64,000 nt of DNA from Sedimenticola hydrogenitrophicus (GCF_025175675.1 NZ_JANIOA010000025.1:1-64000); one strand, 5' to 3'; shown: positions 16,521 through 25,752, counted from the stretch's first letter. Notes: a model not told the origin generated them from the letters alone. Numbers and translations: made by a program.

Positions 16521-17432
16521 TCAGCTCCAGAGGTCGGTGCTGAGGTAGCGTTCGCCGGTATCCGGCAGCATGGCCAGCAGGATCTTGTCGCGGAAGGCAT
16601 CCTCCCGGGCCGCCTGGATCATACCGGCCACCGCGGCACCGGAGGAGATGCCGGCGAAGATTCCCTCCCGTTGGGCCAGGAAGCGGGTGGTGTCGTAGGC
16701 CTGCGCGGTGGTGATCTGGAATACCCGGTCGTAGATTTCGGTATTCAGGGTCTCCGGGATGAAGCCGGGCGCGGTACCCATGATCTTGTGTTTGCGGGCG
16801 ATCCCCCGGGAGAGGATGGGTGAATCGGCCGGTTCGGTGGCGATGATCTGGATATGCGGATTGTGCAGACGCATGTATTTGCCGATACCGGAGATGGTGC
16901 CGCCGGTGCCGGTGGTGCAGACGATGGCGTCGAGCCGGTCACCGAAGTCGGCCCAGATTTCGTCGGCCGTACCTTTGTGGGCATCCGGATTGTCCGGATT
17001 GAAGTGCTGGCCGACGAAGAACCAGCCGTGTTCCGCGGCCAGTCCCTTGGCCTCCTCGATGGCCCCCTTGGTGCCTTTTTCCGCCGCCGTCAGCACCAGC
17101 TTGCCGCCGAAGGCGCGCAGGATGGTCTTGCGCTCCTCGCTCATGTCCTCGGCCATGACAAAGACCGAAGGGTAGCCCTTCTGCGCCGCGATCATCGCCA
17201 GGCCAATGCCGGTGTTGCCGGAGGTGGGCTCGATAATGGTGTCGCCGGGCTTCAGGTCGCCGCGCCGCTCGGCGCACTCGATCATGTTCAGGGCCGGCCG
17301 GTCCTTGACCGAGCCGGCCGGGTTGAAGCTTTCCAGCTTGACCCAGAGTTCCGCGGCCAGGATATCGGTCACCTTGTTCAGGCGGATGACGGGGGTGTTG
17401 CCAATGGTCTGCAGGATGTTGTCGTATTTCAT
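16521..17432 (-). CDS. cysK: cysteine synthase (O-acetylserine sulfhydrylase)
   Basis: A 303-residue PLP enzyme making cysteine from O-acetylserine and sulfide. Motifs: IGNTPVIRLNKV, LESFNPAGSVKDRPA (the PLP Lys in SVKDR), PTSGNTGIGLA, VCTTGTGGTISGIGKYM (phosphate loop) and GISSGAAVAG. The sequence is of the CysK/CysM type; telling the two isozymes apart needs a phylogeny. The ATG at MKYDNILQTIG is the family start; the open frame upstream is not coding. It is 37 bases downstream of the small protein gene on the same strand. Confidence 0.92.
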   Translation of the reverse strand: MKYDNILQTIGNTPVIRLNKVTDILAAELWVKLESFNPAGSVKDRPALNMIECAERRGDLKPGDTIIEPTSGNTGIGLAMIAAQKGYPSVFVMAEDMSEERKTILRAFGGKLVLTAAEKGTKGAIEEAKGLAAEHGWFFVGQHFNPDNPDAHKGTADEIWADFGDRLDAIVCTTGTGGTISGIGKYMRLHNPHIQIIATEPADSPILSRGIARKHKIMGTAPGFIPETLNTEIYDRVFQITTAQAYDTTRFLAQREGIFAGISSGAAVAGMIQAAREDAFRDKILLAMLPDTGERYLSTDLWS

Positions 17433-17469
17433 CGGGGCGGCCGGCTGTGAACGAGCGCGGAATGATAGC

Positions 17470-17826
17470 CTATTTGCCGCCCTTCCGCAGTAGATCGACC
17501 GGCAGGTAGAAAAACACAAAGCGTCCCTGCTGAAAGTCGATGCGCAGGGTGGCGTTCCGATGCAGGGCATAATCCACATAGCCGGGGGTGGCGCTATTGA
17601 GATGGCATTCACTGGCGTGCTGCGGCGACTCGAAGTCACGGTCCCGGTCATACCAGGAGAGCAGCATGTGCTCGCCCAGGCGCGCCTCGGCCTCCCGGTT
17701 GGCCAGCGTCATCGCCTCCAGGTAATTACCGGGCGCGGGTTCGGGGTCCAGCGAGATCAGGGTGACCCGGCTGTAGTCCGGTGCCATGGGCAGGGTGCAG
17801 ACCGGGTGGCGGTCATCGGTAGTCAT
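17470..17826 (-). CDS. small protein, possibly AF1514-like
   Basis: A 118-residue soluble protein. The C-terminal half (LLSWYDRDRDFESPQHASECH, PGYVDYALHRNATLRIDF, GRFVFFYLPV) resembles what I know of the AF1514 family of unknown function, but I hold this loosely. Several His and Cys residues could bind metal. The ATG at MTTDDRHPVC was chosen because the frame upstream is repeat DNA. It precedes cysteine synthase by 37 bases, so a link to sulfur metabolism is conceivable but unproven. Confidence 0.6.
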   Translation of the reverse strand: MTTDDRHPVCTLPMAPDYSRVTLISLDPEPAPGNYLEAMTLANREAEARLGEHMLLSWYDRDRDFESPQHASECHLNSATPGYVDYALHRNATLRIDFQQGRFVFFYLPVDLLRKGGK

Positions 17827-17881
17827 CGGTGGTTCCCGTGAAGTGCATGGTACTGGTTGGAATAGTATACGCACGCAACGC

Positions 17882-18059
17882 TTAGGGCTCGCGCAAAAAT
17901 AAGTTTCGGTATTCGGTCGCCCCTGGACCCCGCTGGCGGCGTTACGCTTTTTGGCAAGGGAATGGCCATTGCCTGCAAAGCGTGCCTTACCAGCGTGGCG
18001 CCCAGAGTAACCTGGCGACGCCCTCGGTACTGCGAAATTATTCTTGCGCGAGCCCTTAA
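17882..18059. repeat. 178-bp MITE-like element with GGGCTCGCGCAA ends
   Basis: The terminal inverted repeats TTAGGGCTCGCGCAAAAATAA and TTATTCTTGCGCGAGCCCTTAA continue inward through TTTCGGTA-like and GTCGCC segments. No coding capacity. A solo copy of one end occurs near 36.64 kb. It lies between the AF1514-like gene and the HDOD gene and so may influence their divergent promoters. Confidence 0.75.
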
Positions 18060-18198
18060 GGGTAATCCGGAACAATGACTGCTATATTTTCAGGCAAAAT
18101 ATTTAAAGAATGAGACCTTCCGCACACAGGATTTGTGGCGAATGGCCGCTACCCTCACTGGGATCCCAGTAAATAAGTAATAAGAGCAGGAGAGAGAT

Positions 18199-19083
18199 AT
18201 GTCCATAAGTACCGGCACGCAAACCCCTGTGCGTCACAGCGCCGAGCAGCTGGTGCAGGACTCCCTGACCCTGATCTCCCTGCCGGCCGCCTTCACCCGC
18301 CTGCAGGAGGTGATGGCCGCGGATGACAGCAGCATGAAGGATGTGGCCGATGTGGTCTCCCTCGATCCGGCGCTGGCCGCCCGGCTGCTGCGCATCGCCA
18401 ACAGCGCCTACTATGGCCTGCCCTCGCAGGTGGAGACCATCACCCGGGCGGTGAACATCCTGGGCACCCGGCAGATTCACGACCTGGCGCTGGCCACCAG
18501 TGTGGCGCAGGCGTTTGAGGGGCTGCCCAACGAGCTGATGGACATGAGTACCTTCTGGTACCGCAGTGTGATGTGCGGGTTCCTCGCCCGTGAACTGGCC
18601 CGGGCCTGCGGCATGCGCGAGATCGAGAGCCTGTTTGTACGCGGGCTGCTGCTGGATATCGGCCACCTGATCCTTTACAGCCGCTTTCCCGAGGAGTGTC
18701 GCCAGGCGCTGGCCCAGTCCGGTGACGACCTGCTGGGGTTCTACCGTCTGGAGCGCGAGCTGATCGGTTGTGACGCCAATGAGCTCGGCACCCAACTGAT
18801 GAGGAGCTGGAAACTGCCCCAGAGCTTCGTCGAATCCTTCGCCTGGCTGCAGCACCCGGAGGAGGGGCAGGCGAACGCCCGGCAGGCGGCGGTGCTGCAC
18901 CTGGCCGCCTGGATAACCCACGGGCTGAATACCGATCTGCTGATGGAGCAGATCTTCGACCGCATCGCCGCGCCGGCCTGGGAGCTGACCGGCCTCAGCC
19001 GTCAGCAGGTGGTGCAGGTCAGCGATACCGTCTCCGGGGAGATGATCGAGGCGATGTACCGGATCTTTGCCGTCAATGAGTAG
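18199..19083 (+). CDS. HDOD domain protein
   Basis: A 294-residue cytosolic protein made almost entirely of an HDOD domain (related to HD hydrolases but without the catalytic pair). It begins with [43 protein letters not shown] and has TITRAVNILGTRQIHDLALATSV and LFVRGLLLDIGHLIL. HDOD proteins act as output or scaffold domains in signalling, often tied to c-di-GMP or stress responses. GGAGAG precedes the ATG. It is monocistronic as far as visible. Confidence 0.92.
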   Translation: MSISTGTQTPVRHSAEQLVQDSLTLISLPAAFTRLQEVMAADDSSMKDVADVVSLDPALAARLLRIANSAYYGLPSQVETITRAVNILGTRQIHDLALATSVAQAFEGLPNELMDMSTFWYRSVMCGFLARELARACGMREIESLFVRGLLLDIGHLILYSRFPEECRQALAQSGDDLLGFYRLERELIGCDANELGTQLMRSWKLPQSFVESFAWLQHPEEGQANARQAAVLHLAAWITHGLNTDLLMEQIFDRIAAPAWELTGLSRQQVVQVSDTVSGEMIEAMYRIFAVNE

Positions 19084-19117
19084 ACCCTCGCGTGGGCCCT
19101 ACTCGGCAACGAACATC

Positions 19118-19190
19118 AGGGGTCGGAGTCAAACCGCCCGTGGCGGGGTGGCTTGTACAGAGCGCTTGAGGCGGTTTGACTCCGACCCCT
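19118..19190. repeat. hairpin repeat, GGGGTCGGAGTCAAACCG type
   Basis: The arms AGGGGTCGGAGTCAAACCG and CGGTTTGACTCCGACCCCT are perfect complements enclosing about 35 bases. It lies between the convergent HDOD and trpD genes. It is the cleanest copy of the family in the window. Confidence 0.8.
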
Positions 19191-19225
19191 CAAGACGCCT
19201 TATGCAACACCTAACTGGTAGATAG

Positions 19226-20248
19226 TCAGTCGAAGCTCTGGGTCAGGATCACCAGCCGGTCGAGACGGTTACGGGCCTCGCCGCTGGCGATGGCCTGACC
19301 GGCCCGTTCCACCCCCTCCTGCAGGGTCTCCGCCACACCGGCGGTATAGATGGCGGCACCGGCATTGAGCTGCACGATATCCCGGGCCGGGCCGGGCTGA
19401 TTGTCCAGCACGGCGCGGATAATGGTCAGGCTGGCGGCGGCGTCCGCCGCCTTCAGCTGATCGATGGGCGCCCGTTTCAGACCGAAATCCTCCGGCTGGA
19501 TGCTGAAGCGGCGGATCTGTCCCTGCTTCAACTCCGCCACCTCGGTGCGCTCGCCGATGCTGATCTCGTCCAGGCCGTCTCGGGAGTGGACCACCATCAC
19601 GTGGCGGCTGCCCAGTTTCTGCAGCACCTGGGCCAGCGGTTCCAGCAGCGCCTCGCTGAACACCCCGAGCAACTGGTTGGGCACCCCGGCCGGGTTGGTC
19701 AGCGGGCCCAGCACATTGAAAATGGTGCGTGTGCCCATCTCCCGGCGCGGGCCGATGGCGTGTTTCATGGCGCTGTGGTGGCCCGGGGCGAACATGAAGC
19801 CGACCCCCACCTGGCGCACGCATTGCTCGACCTGTTGCGGGGTCAGATCGAGACGGATGCCAGCCGCCTCCAGGGCATCGGCGGCACCGGATTTGCTGGA
19901 GACCGAGCGGTTGCCGTGCTTGGCCACGTTGCAGCCGGCGGCGGCGGCGACAAACATCGAGGCGGTGGAGATGTTGAAGGTGCCCGAGCAGTCACCGCCG
20001 GTACCGACGATGTCCACGGTGTGGGAGAGGTCGCCGATGCTGACGCCGCTGGCCAGCTCGCGCATCACCGAAGCGGCGGCGGCGATCTCGGTCACCGACT
20101 CCCCCTTCATGCGCAGTCCGATCAGAAAACCGCCAATCTGGGCCGGGGTGGCGCCACCGGTCATGATGGTGCGCATGACGCTGGTCATCTCCTCGCTGGA
20201 GAGATCCTTGTGGGCCAGTACCTGATTGATCGCCTGTGGCATCTCCAT
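19226..20248 (-). CDS. trpD: anthranilate phosphoribosyltransferase
   Basis: A 340-residue TrpD that joins anthranilate to PRPP, the second step of tryptophan synthesis. The motifs [18 protein letters not shown] (PRPP loop), [39 protein letters not shown] and GPLTNPAG are intact. The start has AGGGGA six bases before it; an ATG two codons later has no room for a ribosome site. It follows trpG by 28 bases. It ends the trpE-trpG-trpD unit; trpC, usually next in this gene order, is not here. Confidence 0.96.
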   Translation of the reverse strand: MEMPQAINQVLAHKDLSSEEMTSVMRTIMTGGATPAQIGGFLIGLRMKGESVTEIAAAASVMRELASGVSIGDLSHTVDIVGTGGDCSGTFNISTASMFVAAAAGCNVAKHGNRSVSSKSGAADALEAAGIRLDLTPQQVEQCVRQVGVGFMFAPGHHSAMKHAIGPRREMGTRTIFNVLGPLTNPAGVPNQLLGVFSEALLEPLAQVLQKLGSRHVMVVHSRDGLDEISIGERTEVAELKQGQIRRFSIQPEDFGLKRAPIDQLKAADAAASLTIIRAVLDNQPGPARDIVQLNAGAAIYTAGVAETLQEGVERAGQAIASGEARNRLDRLVILTQSFD

Positions 20249-20276
20249 AGTGTTTCCCCTCTGAATACCTTGGTTC

Positions 20277-20858
20277 TTATTTGCCCTGCAGAAAATTATC
20301 CAGCAGATCGTGTCCGTGTTCGGACAGGATCGATTCCGGGTGATACTGCACCCCCTGGACGTTCAGCTGGCGGTGGCGGACGCCCATGATCTCGTCCATC
20401 TCGCCGGCCGCATCCTGGGTCCAGGCCGTGATCTCCAGGCAGTCCGGCAAGGTCTCCCGGTCGATCACCAGGGAGTGGTAGCGGGTGGCGGTGTAGGGGT
20501 CGTTCAGGCCGTTGAAGATCCCCACATTGGCGTGATAGATGAGCGAGGTCTTGCCGTGCATCACCTCGCGGGCGTGGACGATGCGGCCGCCGAACGCCTG
20601 GCCGATCGCCTGGTGCCCCAGGCAGACCCCGAGGATGGGGATCTCTCCGGCAAAGCGCCGGATGGCGGCCACCGAGATACCTGCCTCGTTGGGCGTGCAG
20701 GGGCCGGGGGAGATGACAATATGCGCCGGTTGCAGCGCCGCGATCTCCTCGAGGGTGATGCCGTCGTTGCGGTAGACCCGCACCTCCGCGCCCAGTTCGC
20801 CGAAATATTGCACCAGGTTGTAGGTGAAGGAGTCGTAGTTGTCGATCATCAGCAGCAT
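20277..20858 (-). CDS. trpG: anthranilate synthase component II (glutamine amidotransferase)
   Basis: A 193-residue class I glutamine amidotransferase supplying ammonia to TrpE. It begins [19 protein letters not shown] and contains [11 protein letters not shown], the nucleophile loop [17 protein letters not shown] and the His-Glu of [14 protein letters not shown]. This type often also serves PabB in folate synthesis. It is six bases downstream of trpE and 28 bases upstream of trpD. Confidence 0.95.
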   Translation of the reverse strand: MLLMIDNYDSFTYNLVQYFGELGAEVRVYRNDGITLEEIAALQPAHIVISPGPCTPNEAGISVAAIRRFAGEIPILGVCLGHQAIGQAFGGRIVHAREVMHGKTSLIYHANVGIFNGLNDPYTATRYHSLVIDRETLPDCLEITAWTQDAAGEMDEIMGVRHRQLNVQGVQYHPESILSEHGHDLLDNFLQGK

Positions 20859-20864
20859 GACTGG

Positions 20865-22358
20865 CTAGGCTCCTTCACAGCTGTTGTTGTCCAGGCCGGC
20901 CTCGGCCAGCGTCACGGCACGGAACACCGCCCGCCCCTTGTTCATGGTCTCGTCCCACTCCAGCTGCGGCTGTGAGTCGGCCACCACCCCGGCCCCCGCC
21001 TGAATATGTAACTGACAGTCCTTGATCACCGCGGTACGGATAGCGATGGCGGTGTCCATGTTGCCGTTCCAGGAGAGGTAACCCACGGCCCCGGAGTAGA
21101 TGCCGCGTTTCACCGGCTCCAGCTCGTCGATGATCTCCATGGCACGGATCTTGGGTGCCCCGCTGACGGTGCCGGCGGGGAAGGTGGCACGCAGCACGTC
21201 GATGGCGTCCATTCCCTCCTTCAGCTGGCCGGTGACATTGGAGACGATGTGCATCACATGGGAGTAGCGCTCCACGATCATCTTGTCGGTCAGCTTGACG
21301 CTGCCGGTCCTGGCCACCCGGCCGGCGTCGTTGCGCCCCAGGTCGATCAGCATCAGGTGTTCGGCCAGCTCCTTGGGGTCGGCTAACAGCTCCTGTTCCA
21401 GGGCCTGGTCCTCGGCGTCGGTGCGTCCCCGGGGACGGGTACCGGCGATGGGGCGTACCGTCACTTCGCCATCCTCCAGCCGAGTGAGGATCTCCGGTGA
21501 GGAGCCGACGATATGGAAATCCCCCAAGTTGTAGAAATACATGTAGGGGCTCGGGTTGAGCCCGCGCAGCGCCCGGTAGAGATCCAGGGGCCGGGCGTGG
21601 TAGGGGACGGTGAGGCGCTGGGAGATCACCGTCTGCATGCAGTCGCCGTCCAGGATGTAGGCCTTGATCCGCTCCACCGCCTGTTTGAATCCGCGCTCGG
21701 TAAATCCGGAGATGAAATCGGCCTCGTTGATCTGGCGACGCTGTCCGGGCGGTTGATCCGGCAGACACTCGCGCATCCGGCCGACCACGGTCCGCAGCCG
21801 TTTCCGGCCCGATTCGAAGGTCCCGCCCGTGGTCGGGTCCACGTGCACAATCACATAGAGCCGGCCGCGCAGGTTGTCGAATACCACCACCTCGTCGGAG
21901 ACCAGCAGCAGGATGTCCGGGGTGCCGATGGTGTCCGGGTTCGGGCACTCGGCCAGCTTCGGTTCGATATAGCGGATGGTGTCATAGCCGAAGTAGCCCA
22001 CCAGGCCGCCGGTGAAGCGGGGCAGGTCGGGATGACTCGCTACCCGGTAACGCTGCTGGAAGGAGTCGATGAACGCCAGCGGGTCTTCGACCTCGTGGGA
22101 CTCCTCCACGCGGCCGTCGGTCTCGACCGTGATGGTATGTCCGGTCACCCGCAGCAGGGTACGGCAGGGCAGGCCGATGATGGAGTAGCGGCCCCACTTC
22201 TCGCCGCCCTGCACCGATTCCAGCAGGTAGGAGTTGGGGGCATCGGCCAGTTTCAGGTAGACGCTCAATGGGGTGTCCAGGTCGGCCAGCACCTCGCACA
22301 TCAGCGGGATGCGGTTGTGGCCCTGGGCGGCCAGCTGTTCAAATTCTTCAGGTGTCAT
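20865..22358 (-). CDS. trpE: anthranilate synthase component I
   Basis: A 497-residue TrpE converting chorismate to anthranilate with TrpG. Near the N-terminus is [20 protein letters not shown], including the LLES element of the tryptophan feedback site. The catalytic half has [61 protein letters not shown] and GAGVVADS. The ATG chosen has GGAGAGG just upstream; an in-frame GTG four codons earlier overlaps that site. A short ORF with two Trp codons lies 52 bases upstream. Confidence 0.96.
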   Translation of the reverse strand: MTPEEFEQLAAQGHNRIPLMCEVLADLDTPLSVYLKLADAPNSYLLESVQGGEKWGRYSIIGLPCRTLLRVTGHTITVETDGRVEESHEVEDPLAFIDSFQQRYRVASHPDLPRFTGGLVGYFGYDTIRYIEPKLAECPNPDTIGTPDILLLVSDEVVVFDNLRGRLYVIVHVDPTTGGTFESGRKRLRTVVGRMRECLPDQPPGQRRQINEADFISGFTERGFKQAVERIKAYILDGDCMQTVISQRLTVPYHARPLDLYRALRGLNPSPYMYFYNLGDFHIVGSSPEILTRLEDGEVTVRPIAGTRPRGRTDAEDQALEQELLADPKELAEHLMLIDLGRNDAGRVARTGSVKLTDKMIVERYSHVMHIVSNVTGQLKEGMDAIDVLRATFPAGTVSGAPKIRAMEIIDELEPVKRGIYSGAVGYLSWNGNMDTAIAIRTAVIKDCQLHIQAGAGVVADSQPQLEWDETMNKGRAVFRAVTLAEAGLDNNSCEGA

Positions 22359-22410
22359 GTGCCTCTCCACACAAGCAAAACTTAAAGACAGGGATAGCGG
22401 GGCGCGGGCA

Positions 22411-22458
22411 TCACCAACGCCATCGGGTTCCGGTCTTGTCTGTCGTGTGGTGGAGCAT
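22411..22458 (-). CDS. trpL: candidate trp leader peptide (15 aa, ends RWRW)
   Basis: Upstream of trpE a short open frame encodes [15 protein letters not shown], with two Trp codons in the last three positions before a TGA. A Trp-rich leader in this place is the hallmark of ribosome-mediated trp attenuation. Its ribosome site is weak, and a possible -10 (CTATAA at 22469-22474) would leave it almost leaderless. No classical terminator hairpin with a T-run follows. The early leader sequence CTCCAC could pair with GTGGAG at the trpE ribosome site, suggesting control of translation instead. The leader is seen; the mechanism is inference. Confidence 0.5.
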   Translation of the reverse strand: MLHHTTDKTGTRWRW

Positions 22459-22542
22459 GCGGAAGGGCTTATAGCTGTTTAAGTTGTGAGGCTAAGATAA
22501 TCGATTCCGGCGCAAGTATCCAGTTTGATCACGCCGCCTTGA

Positions 22543-23244
22543 TTACGCCATCGGTAGCCCGGGTGATTCAAACAGCCCCTCCAGCTGTTCCAGGGAGTCG
22601 ATCACCGCATCCGGCTCGGAGTCGCGGATATCCACGCCGTGATTGTAGCCGTAAGGGACGCAGACGATGGCGAAGCCGGCGGCGCGGGCCGCCCGCACGT
22701 CATTGGACGAGTCGCCGACCATCAGCGACTGGGCGGGGCTGACGCCGAAGTGTTCGGCGCTGTGCAGCAATGGCAGCGGGTCGGGTTTTTTTCGCGGCAG
22801 GCTGTCGCCGCTGGTGATCAGGCTGAAACAGTCGTGGATGCCCAGCGCTCGCAGCAGCGGCCGGGTGAACTGTTCGGCCTTGTTGGTGACGCAGGCCAGG
22901 GTATAGCCGGCTTGGCCGAGCCGCTCCAGTGCTGGCTTCACGCCGGGATAGAGTTGCGAGCGCTGGCCGTTGTACCGATGGTACAGAGTCATGAACAGGG
23001 GTAGCGCCTGACGGTAGAGGTCGGCATCCGGTTCGCCCTCCAGTTCACCGATCAGCGCCCGCTTGACCAGGCGTTCAACGCCGTTGCCGACCCACTCCCG
23101 GACCCGCGCCTCGCCCCAGGCCGGCCGCTCCAGCTGTGCCATCATGCCGTCGATGCAGCGCGCCAGGTCCGGCACGCTGTCCACCAGGGTGCCGTCCAGG
23201 TCGAACAGGATCAGCCGCGGCTTGTTCACCAGGCCCGCGCTCAT
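22543..23244 (-). CDS. gph: phosphoglycolate phosphatase
   Basis: A 233-residue HAD hydrolase. Motif I is [20 protein letters not shown], motif II is in [10 protein letters not shown], the Lys lies in [10 protein letters not shown], and motif IV is [16 protein letters not shown]. Together with its position after rpe this fits Gph, which removes 2-phosphoglycolate formed by RuBisCO oxygenation or DNA repair. It overlaps rpe by four bases (ATGA). A 172-base leader region then separates it from trpE. Confidence 0.92.
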   Translation of the reverse strand: MSAGLVNKPRLILFDLDGTLVDSVPDLARCIDGMMAQLERPAWGEARVREWVGNGVERLVKRALIGELEGEPDADLYRQALPLFMTLYHRYNGQRSQLYPGVKPALERLGQAGYTLACVTNKAEQFTRPLLRALGIHDCFSLITSGDSLPRKKPDPLPLLHSAEHFGVSPAQSLMVGDSSNDVRAARAAGFAIVCVPYGYNHGVDIRDSEPDAVIDSLEQLEGLFESPGLPMA

Positions 23245-23927
23245 GCCTTGGCCAGTTCCTCGCGCATCAGGCCGATGATGCTGTCATAGCGGTGCGGGTC
23301 GGAGGCCTCGGCGTGACCGAAGATGCCGGAACCGGCGACGAAGGTGTCGGCACCGGCGGCGGCGATCTCGCGGATGTTGTCAGTCTTGACCCCGCCGTCG
23401 ATCTCCAGGCGGATATCCCGGCCCGAGGCATCGATCAGCTTGCGGCAGGCGCGCAGCTTCTCCAGTGCCGCCGGGATGAAGCTCTGGCCGCCGAATCCGG
23501 GGTTGACCGACATGATGAGGATCATGTCGATCTTGTCCAGCACATAGTCCAGGTGACTGAGCGGGGTGGCCGGGTTGAACACCAGGCCGGACTTGCAGCC
23601 GTGATCGCGGATCAGTTGCAGTGAACGGTCGACATGCTCGCTCGCCTCCGGGTGAAAGGTGATGTAGGTGGCGCCGGCCTTGGCGAAGTCGGGGATGATG
23701 CGGTCCACCGGCTTCACCATCATGTGCACGTCGATATCCGCGGTCACCCCGTGTTTGCGCAAGGCTTCACAGACCAGCGGGCCGATGGTCAGGTTGGGCA
23801 CATAGTGGTTATCCATGACGTCGAAATGGACGATATCCGCGCCGGCCGCCAGCACACTGTCAACTTCCTCGCCCAGTCGGGCGAAGTCGGCCGAGAGGAT
23901 GGATGGCGCTATTTTGTAATCGGTCAT
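23241..23927 (-). CDS. rpe: ribulose-phosphate 3-epimerase
   Basis: A 228-residue TIM-barrel enzyme interconverting ribulose-5-phosphate and xylulose-5-phosphate in the pentose phosphate and Calvin cycles. Motifs: [34 protein letters not shown] (metal site), [38 protein letters not shown] and VAGSGIFGH. It heads the rpe-gph unit, an arrangement common in gammaproteobacteria. Confidence 0.96.
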   Translation of the reverse strand: MTDYKIAPSILSADFARLGEEVDSVLAAGADIVHFDVMDNHYVPNLTIGPLVCEALRKHGVTADIDVHMMVKPVDRIIPDFAKAGATYITFHPEASEHVDRSLQLIRDHGCKSGLVFNPATPLSHLDYVLDKIDMILIMSVNPGFGGQSFIPAALEKLRACRKLIDASGRDIRLEIDGGVKTDNIREIAAAGADTFVAGSGIFGHAEASDPHRYDSIIGLMREELAKA

Positions 23928-24141
23928 GGAGCTGCTCCCGTTCGGCCTTGGCGGCCTGTCGAATTGTGAATGGGGGCACTCTACCGCAAGCGTTGGAACA
24001 TTTCATCTGTAAATTTCCTAAGATATTGATTGAGAAGCATTATTTATGGTTGCCATAAAAATACCTTAAGAACATGGTTGACCCGGATAGCGGCTACAAT
24101 GGCACTATGCATGGTTAGCGGAACAATTTGTCGGAGGCGAT

Positions 24142-24954
24142 ATGCGGATTAACCTGATGGCGGCCGCCGGGCTGCTCTTTGCTGTGCAGATCTGGGCTGC
24201 CCCGCTCTGGGCATCGGACCTGGCGCGCGAGGGACGGATCGCGGCGGAGATCCAGGACGCGCTGCTGGTGGGCGAACCGCTGACGCTGCAGGCGCAGGGG
24301 GTGGAGTTTTTTGCCATCCAGGCGGCGGAGGAGACCGATTACATCCAGGGGGCGGCCATTATCCTGCACGGGCGGGGGGCGCATCCGGACTGGGTGGATG
24401 TGATCAACCCGCTGCGTTCCCGGTTGCCCGAATACGGCTGGAAGACCCTGTCGATCCAGTTGCCCATCGCCGCCTCGGACGCCTCCGGCTGGGTCTACCG
24501 GGAGCTGATCCCCGAGGCCTTCCCGCGCATCACGGCCGCGGTGGAGCACCTGAAGCGGCAGGGTGTGACCAATATCGTGCTGATCGGACACAGCCTGGGG
24601 GCGCGCATGGGGGTCGAATATCTGGCACAGGGCGCCCCGGCAGAGTTGCGGGCGTTTGTCGCCATTGGCCTGTCGGCGGACAACACTACCCCGGACAGCG
24701 GTACCCTGGGGGCGCTGAAAAAGCTGCGGCTGCCACTGCTCGACATCTATGGCAGTCGGGATATCGATGCTGTCCTGAACAGCGTGGCGGCCCGCTCGGC
24801 GGCATCGCGGCAGGCGAAAAATGGCGCTTATCGACAAAACCGGATTGACGGTGCCGACCACTTCTTCAACGGCCTGAACGACACCCTGGTCGCCGAGGTG
24901 CGTGCCTGGCTGGGGCGGGTGGCGCCGGGCGAGGAGCGGCGGAGCGTTCGTTAG
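24142..24954 (+). CDS. DUF3530-type secreted alpha/beta hydrolase-like protein
   Basis: A 270-residue exported protein. Signal peptide MRINLMAAAGLLFAVQIWAAPLWA precedes an alpha/beta hydrolase fold with IILHGRGAHPDW (oxyanion region) and the nucleophile elbow LIGHSLGARMGVEYL. A His near the end (DGADHFFNGL) could complete the triad. It matches the DUF3530 family, whose function is unknown. It is divergent from rpe. A nested repeat array follows its stop. Confidence 0.82.
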   Translation: MRINLMAAAGLLFAVQIWAAPLWASDLAREGRIAAEIQDALLVGEPLTLQAQGVEFFAIQAAEETDYIQGAAIILHGRGAHPDWVDVINPLRSRLPEYGWKTLSIQLPIAASDASGWVYRELIPEAFPRITAAVEHLKRQGVTNIVLIGHSLGARMGVEYLAQGAPAELRAFVAIGLSADNTTPDSGTLGALKKLRLPLLDIYGSRDIDAVLNSVAARSAASRQAKNGAYRQNRIDGADHFFNGLNDTLVAEVRAWLGRVAPGEERRSVR

Positions 24955-24960
24955 AGCGTT

Positions 24961-25034
24961 AAGGGGTCAGAGCCCTTTTAGTGCGCGGCGCAGGGTATTC
25001 CGGTAAGAGGGTAAAACTAAAAGGGCTCTGACCC
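24961..25034. repeat. hairpin repeat, GGGGTCAGAGCCCTTTTAG type (interrupted copy)
   Basis: The arms AAGGGGTCAGAGCCCTTTTAG and CTAAAAGGGCTCTGACCC form a long hairpin. A nearly identical copy lies near 57 kb, where the right arm runs on into CCCCTTAAC. Here the right arm breaks at GACCC, another element intervenes, and TCTGACCCCTTAACG resumes about 150 bases later. Confidence 0.8.
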
Positions 25035-25179
25035 GAATGGCACTTACTTAAGGCGAATTGCAGGATATTCGTCATTCCGGCGCAGGCCGGAATCCAGGAA
25101 TACCGCCACCATTAAGCAGTCTGGATCCCGGCCTGCGCCGGGATGACGGTGGTTCTTGGCTTAAGTCAGTGCCATTCGG
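25033..25179. repeat. MITE-like element with CCGAATGGCACT ends (copy A)
   Basis: The ends CCGAATGGCACTTACTTAAG and CTTAAGTCAGTGCCATTCGG are inverted repeats. The interior is a second palindrome, CATTCCGGCGCAGGCCGGAATCCAG against CTGGATCCCGGCCTGCGCCGGGATG. The element splits a GGGGTCAGAG-type hairpin, and TCTGAC flanks it on both sides (25027-25032 and 25181-25186), as expected for a target duplication. A related element is at 32.04 kb. Confidence 0.8.
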
Positions 25180-25275
25180 ATCTGACCCCTTAACGCTAAA
25201 CAGGCCGGGAGCGAAATTATTGACGTTAACGTTAACGTGACTTAAGGTTGATCCGGCAGTGACTGGAGAGAACCG

Positions 25276-25752
25276 ATGAGACAGTGTCGCCACAGTGATT
25301 CCCTGACCTTCGAACCGCGTAATCCGGACTACGTCCAACGGGTGCGGGAGGCGTTTGCCGGGCAGGCGATGCTGGCGTCGCTGGGCGTGGAACTGTGTCG
25401 GATCGAACCCGGGTTCTGTGAGTTGCAACTCCCCTACCGGGAGGATATCAGTCAGAACCACGGCTATTTCCATGGCGGAGCCATCGCCACCCTGGCCGAT
25501 GTGTCCGGGGGATTTGCCGGCTGGAGCCTGCTGCCGGAGGGGATGTGGATAGTCACCGTGGAGTATAAGACCAATATTGTCGCGCCGGGCCGCGGCGAGC
25601 GTCTGATCGGCCGCGGTCGGGTGGTCCGCGCCGGTCGTTCGCTGACCACCACGGAGATCGAGGTTTTGGCCGTTGAACAGGGGCGCGAAACGCTCTGCGC
25701 CACCGCCCTGCAGACCTTGATGGCCGTACGGGCGCAGCCGGAGGGCGGCTGA
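25276..25752 (+). CDS. PaaI-family hotdog thioesterase
   Basis: A 158-residue hotdog protein. The signature ISQNHGYFHGGAIATLADVSGGFAGWSLL (about residues 58-86) is the PaaI/thioesterase superfamily motif, and VTVEYKTNIVAPGRGERLIGRGRVVRAGRS follows. It probably hydrolyses an acyl-CoA or aryl-CoA; substrate unknown. GGAGAG precedes the ATG. It stands alone between a repeat array and the amino-acid transport operon. Confidence 0.87.
   Translation: MRQCRHSDSLTFEPRNPDYVQRVREAFAGQAMLASLGVELCRIEPGFCELQLPYREDISQNHGYFHGGAIATLADVSGGFAGWSLLPEGMWIVTVEYKTNIVAPGRGERLIGRGRVVRAGRSLTTTEIEVLAVEQGRETLCATALQTLMAVRAQPEGG

Noticed and set aside
22359-22410. A classical intrinsic terminator between the trp leader and trpE
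   Set aside because: The segment is C-rich without a stable self-complementary stem followed by a T-run, so no terminator was annotated.
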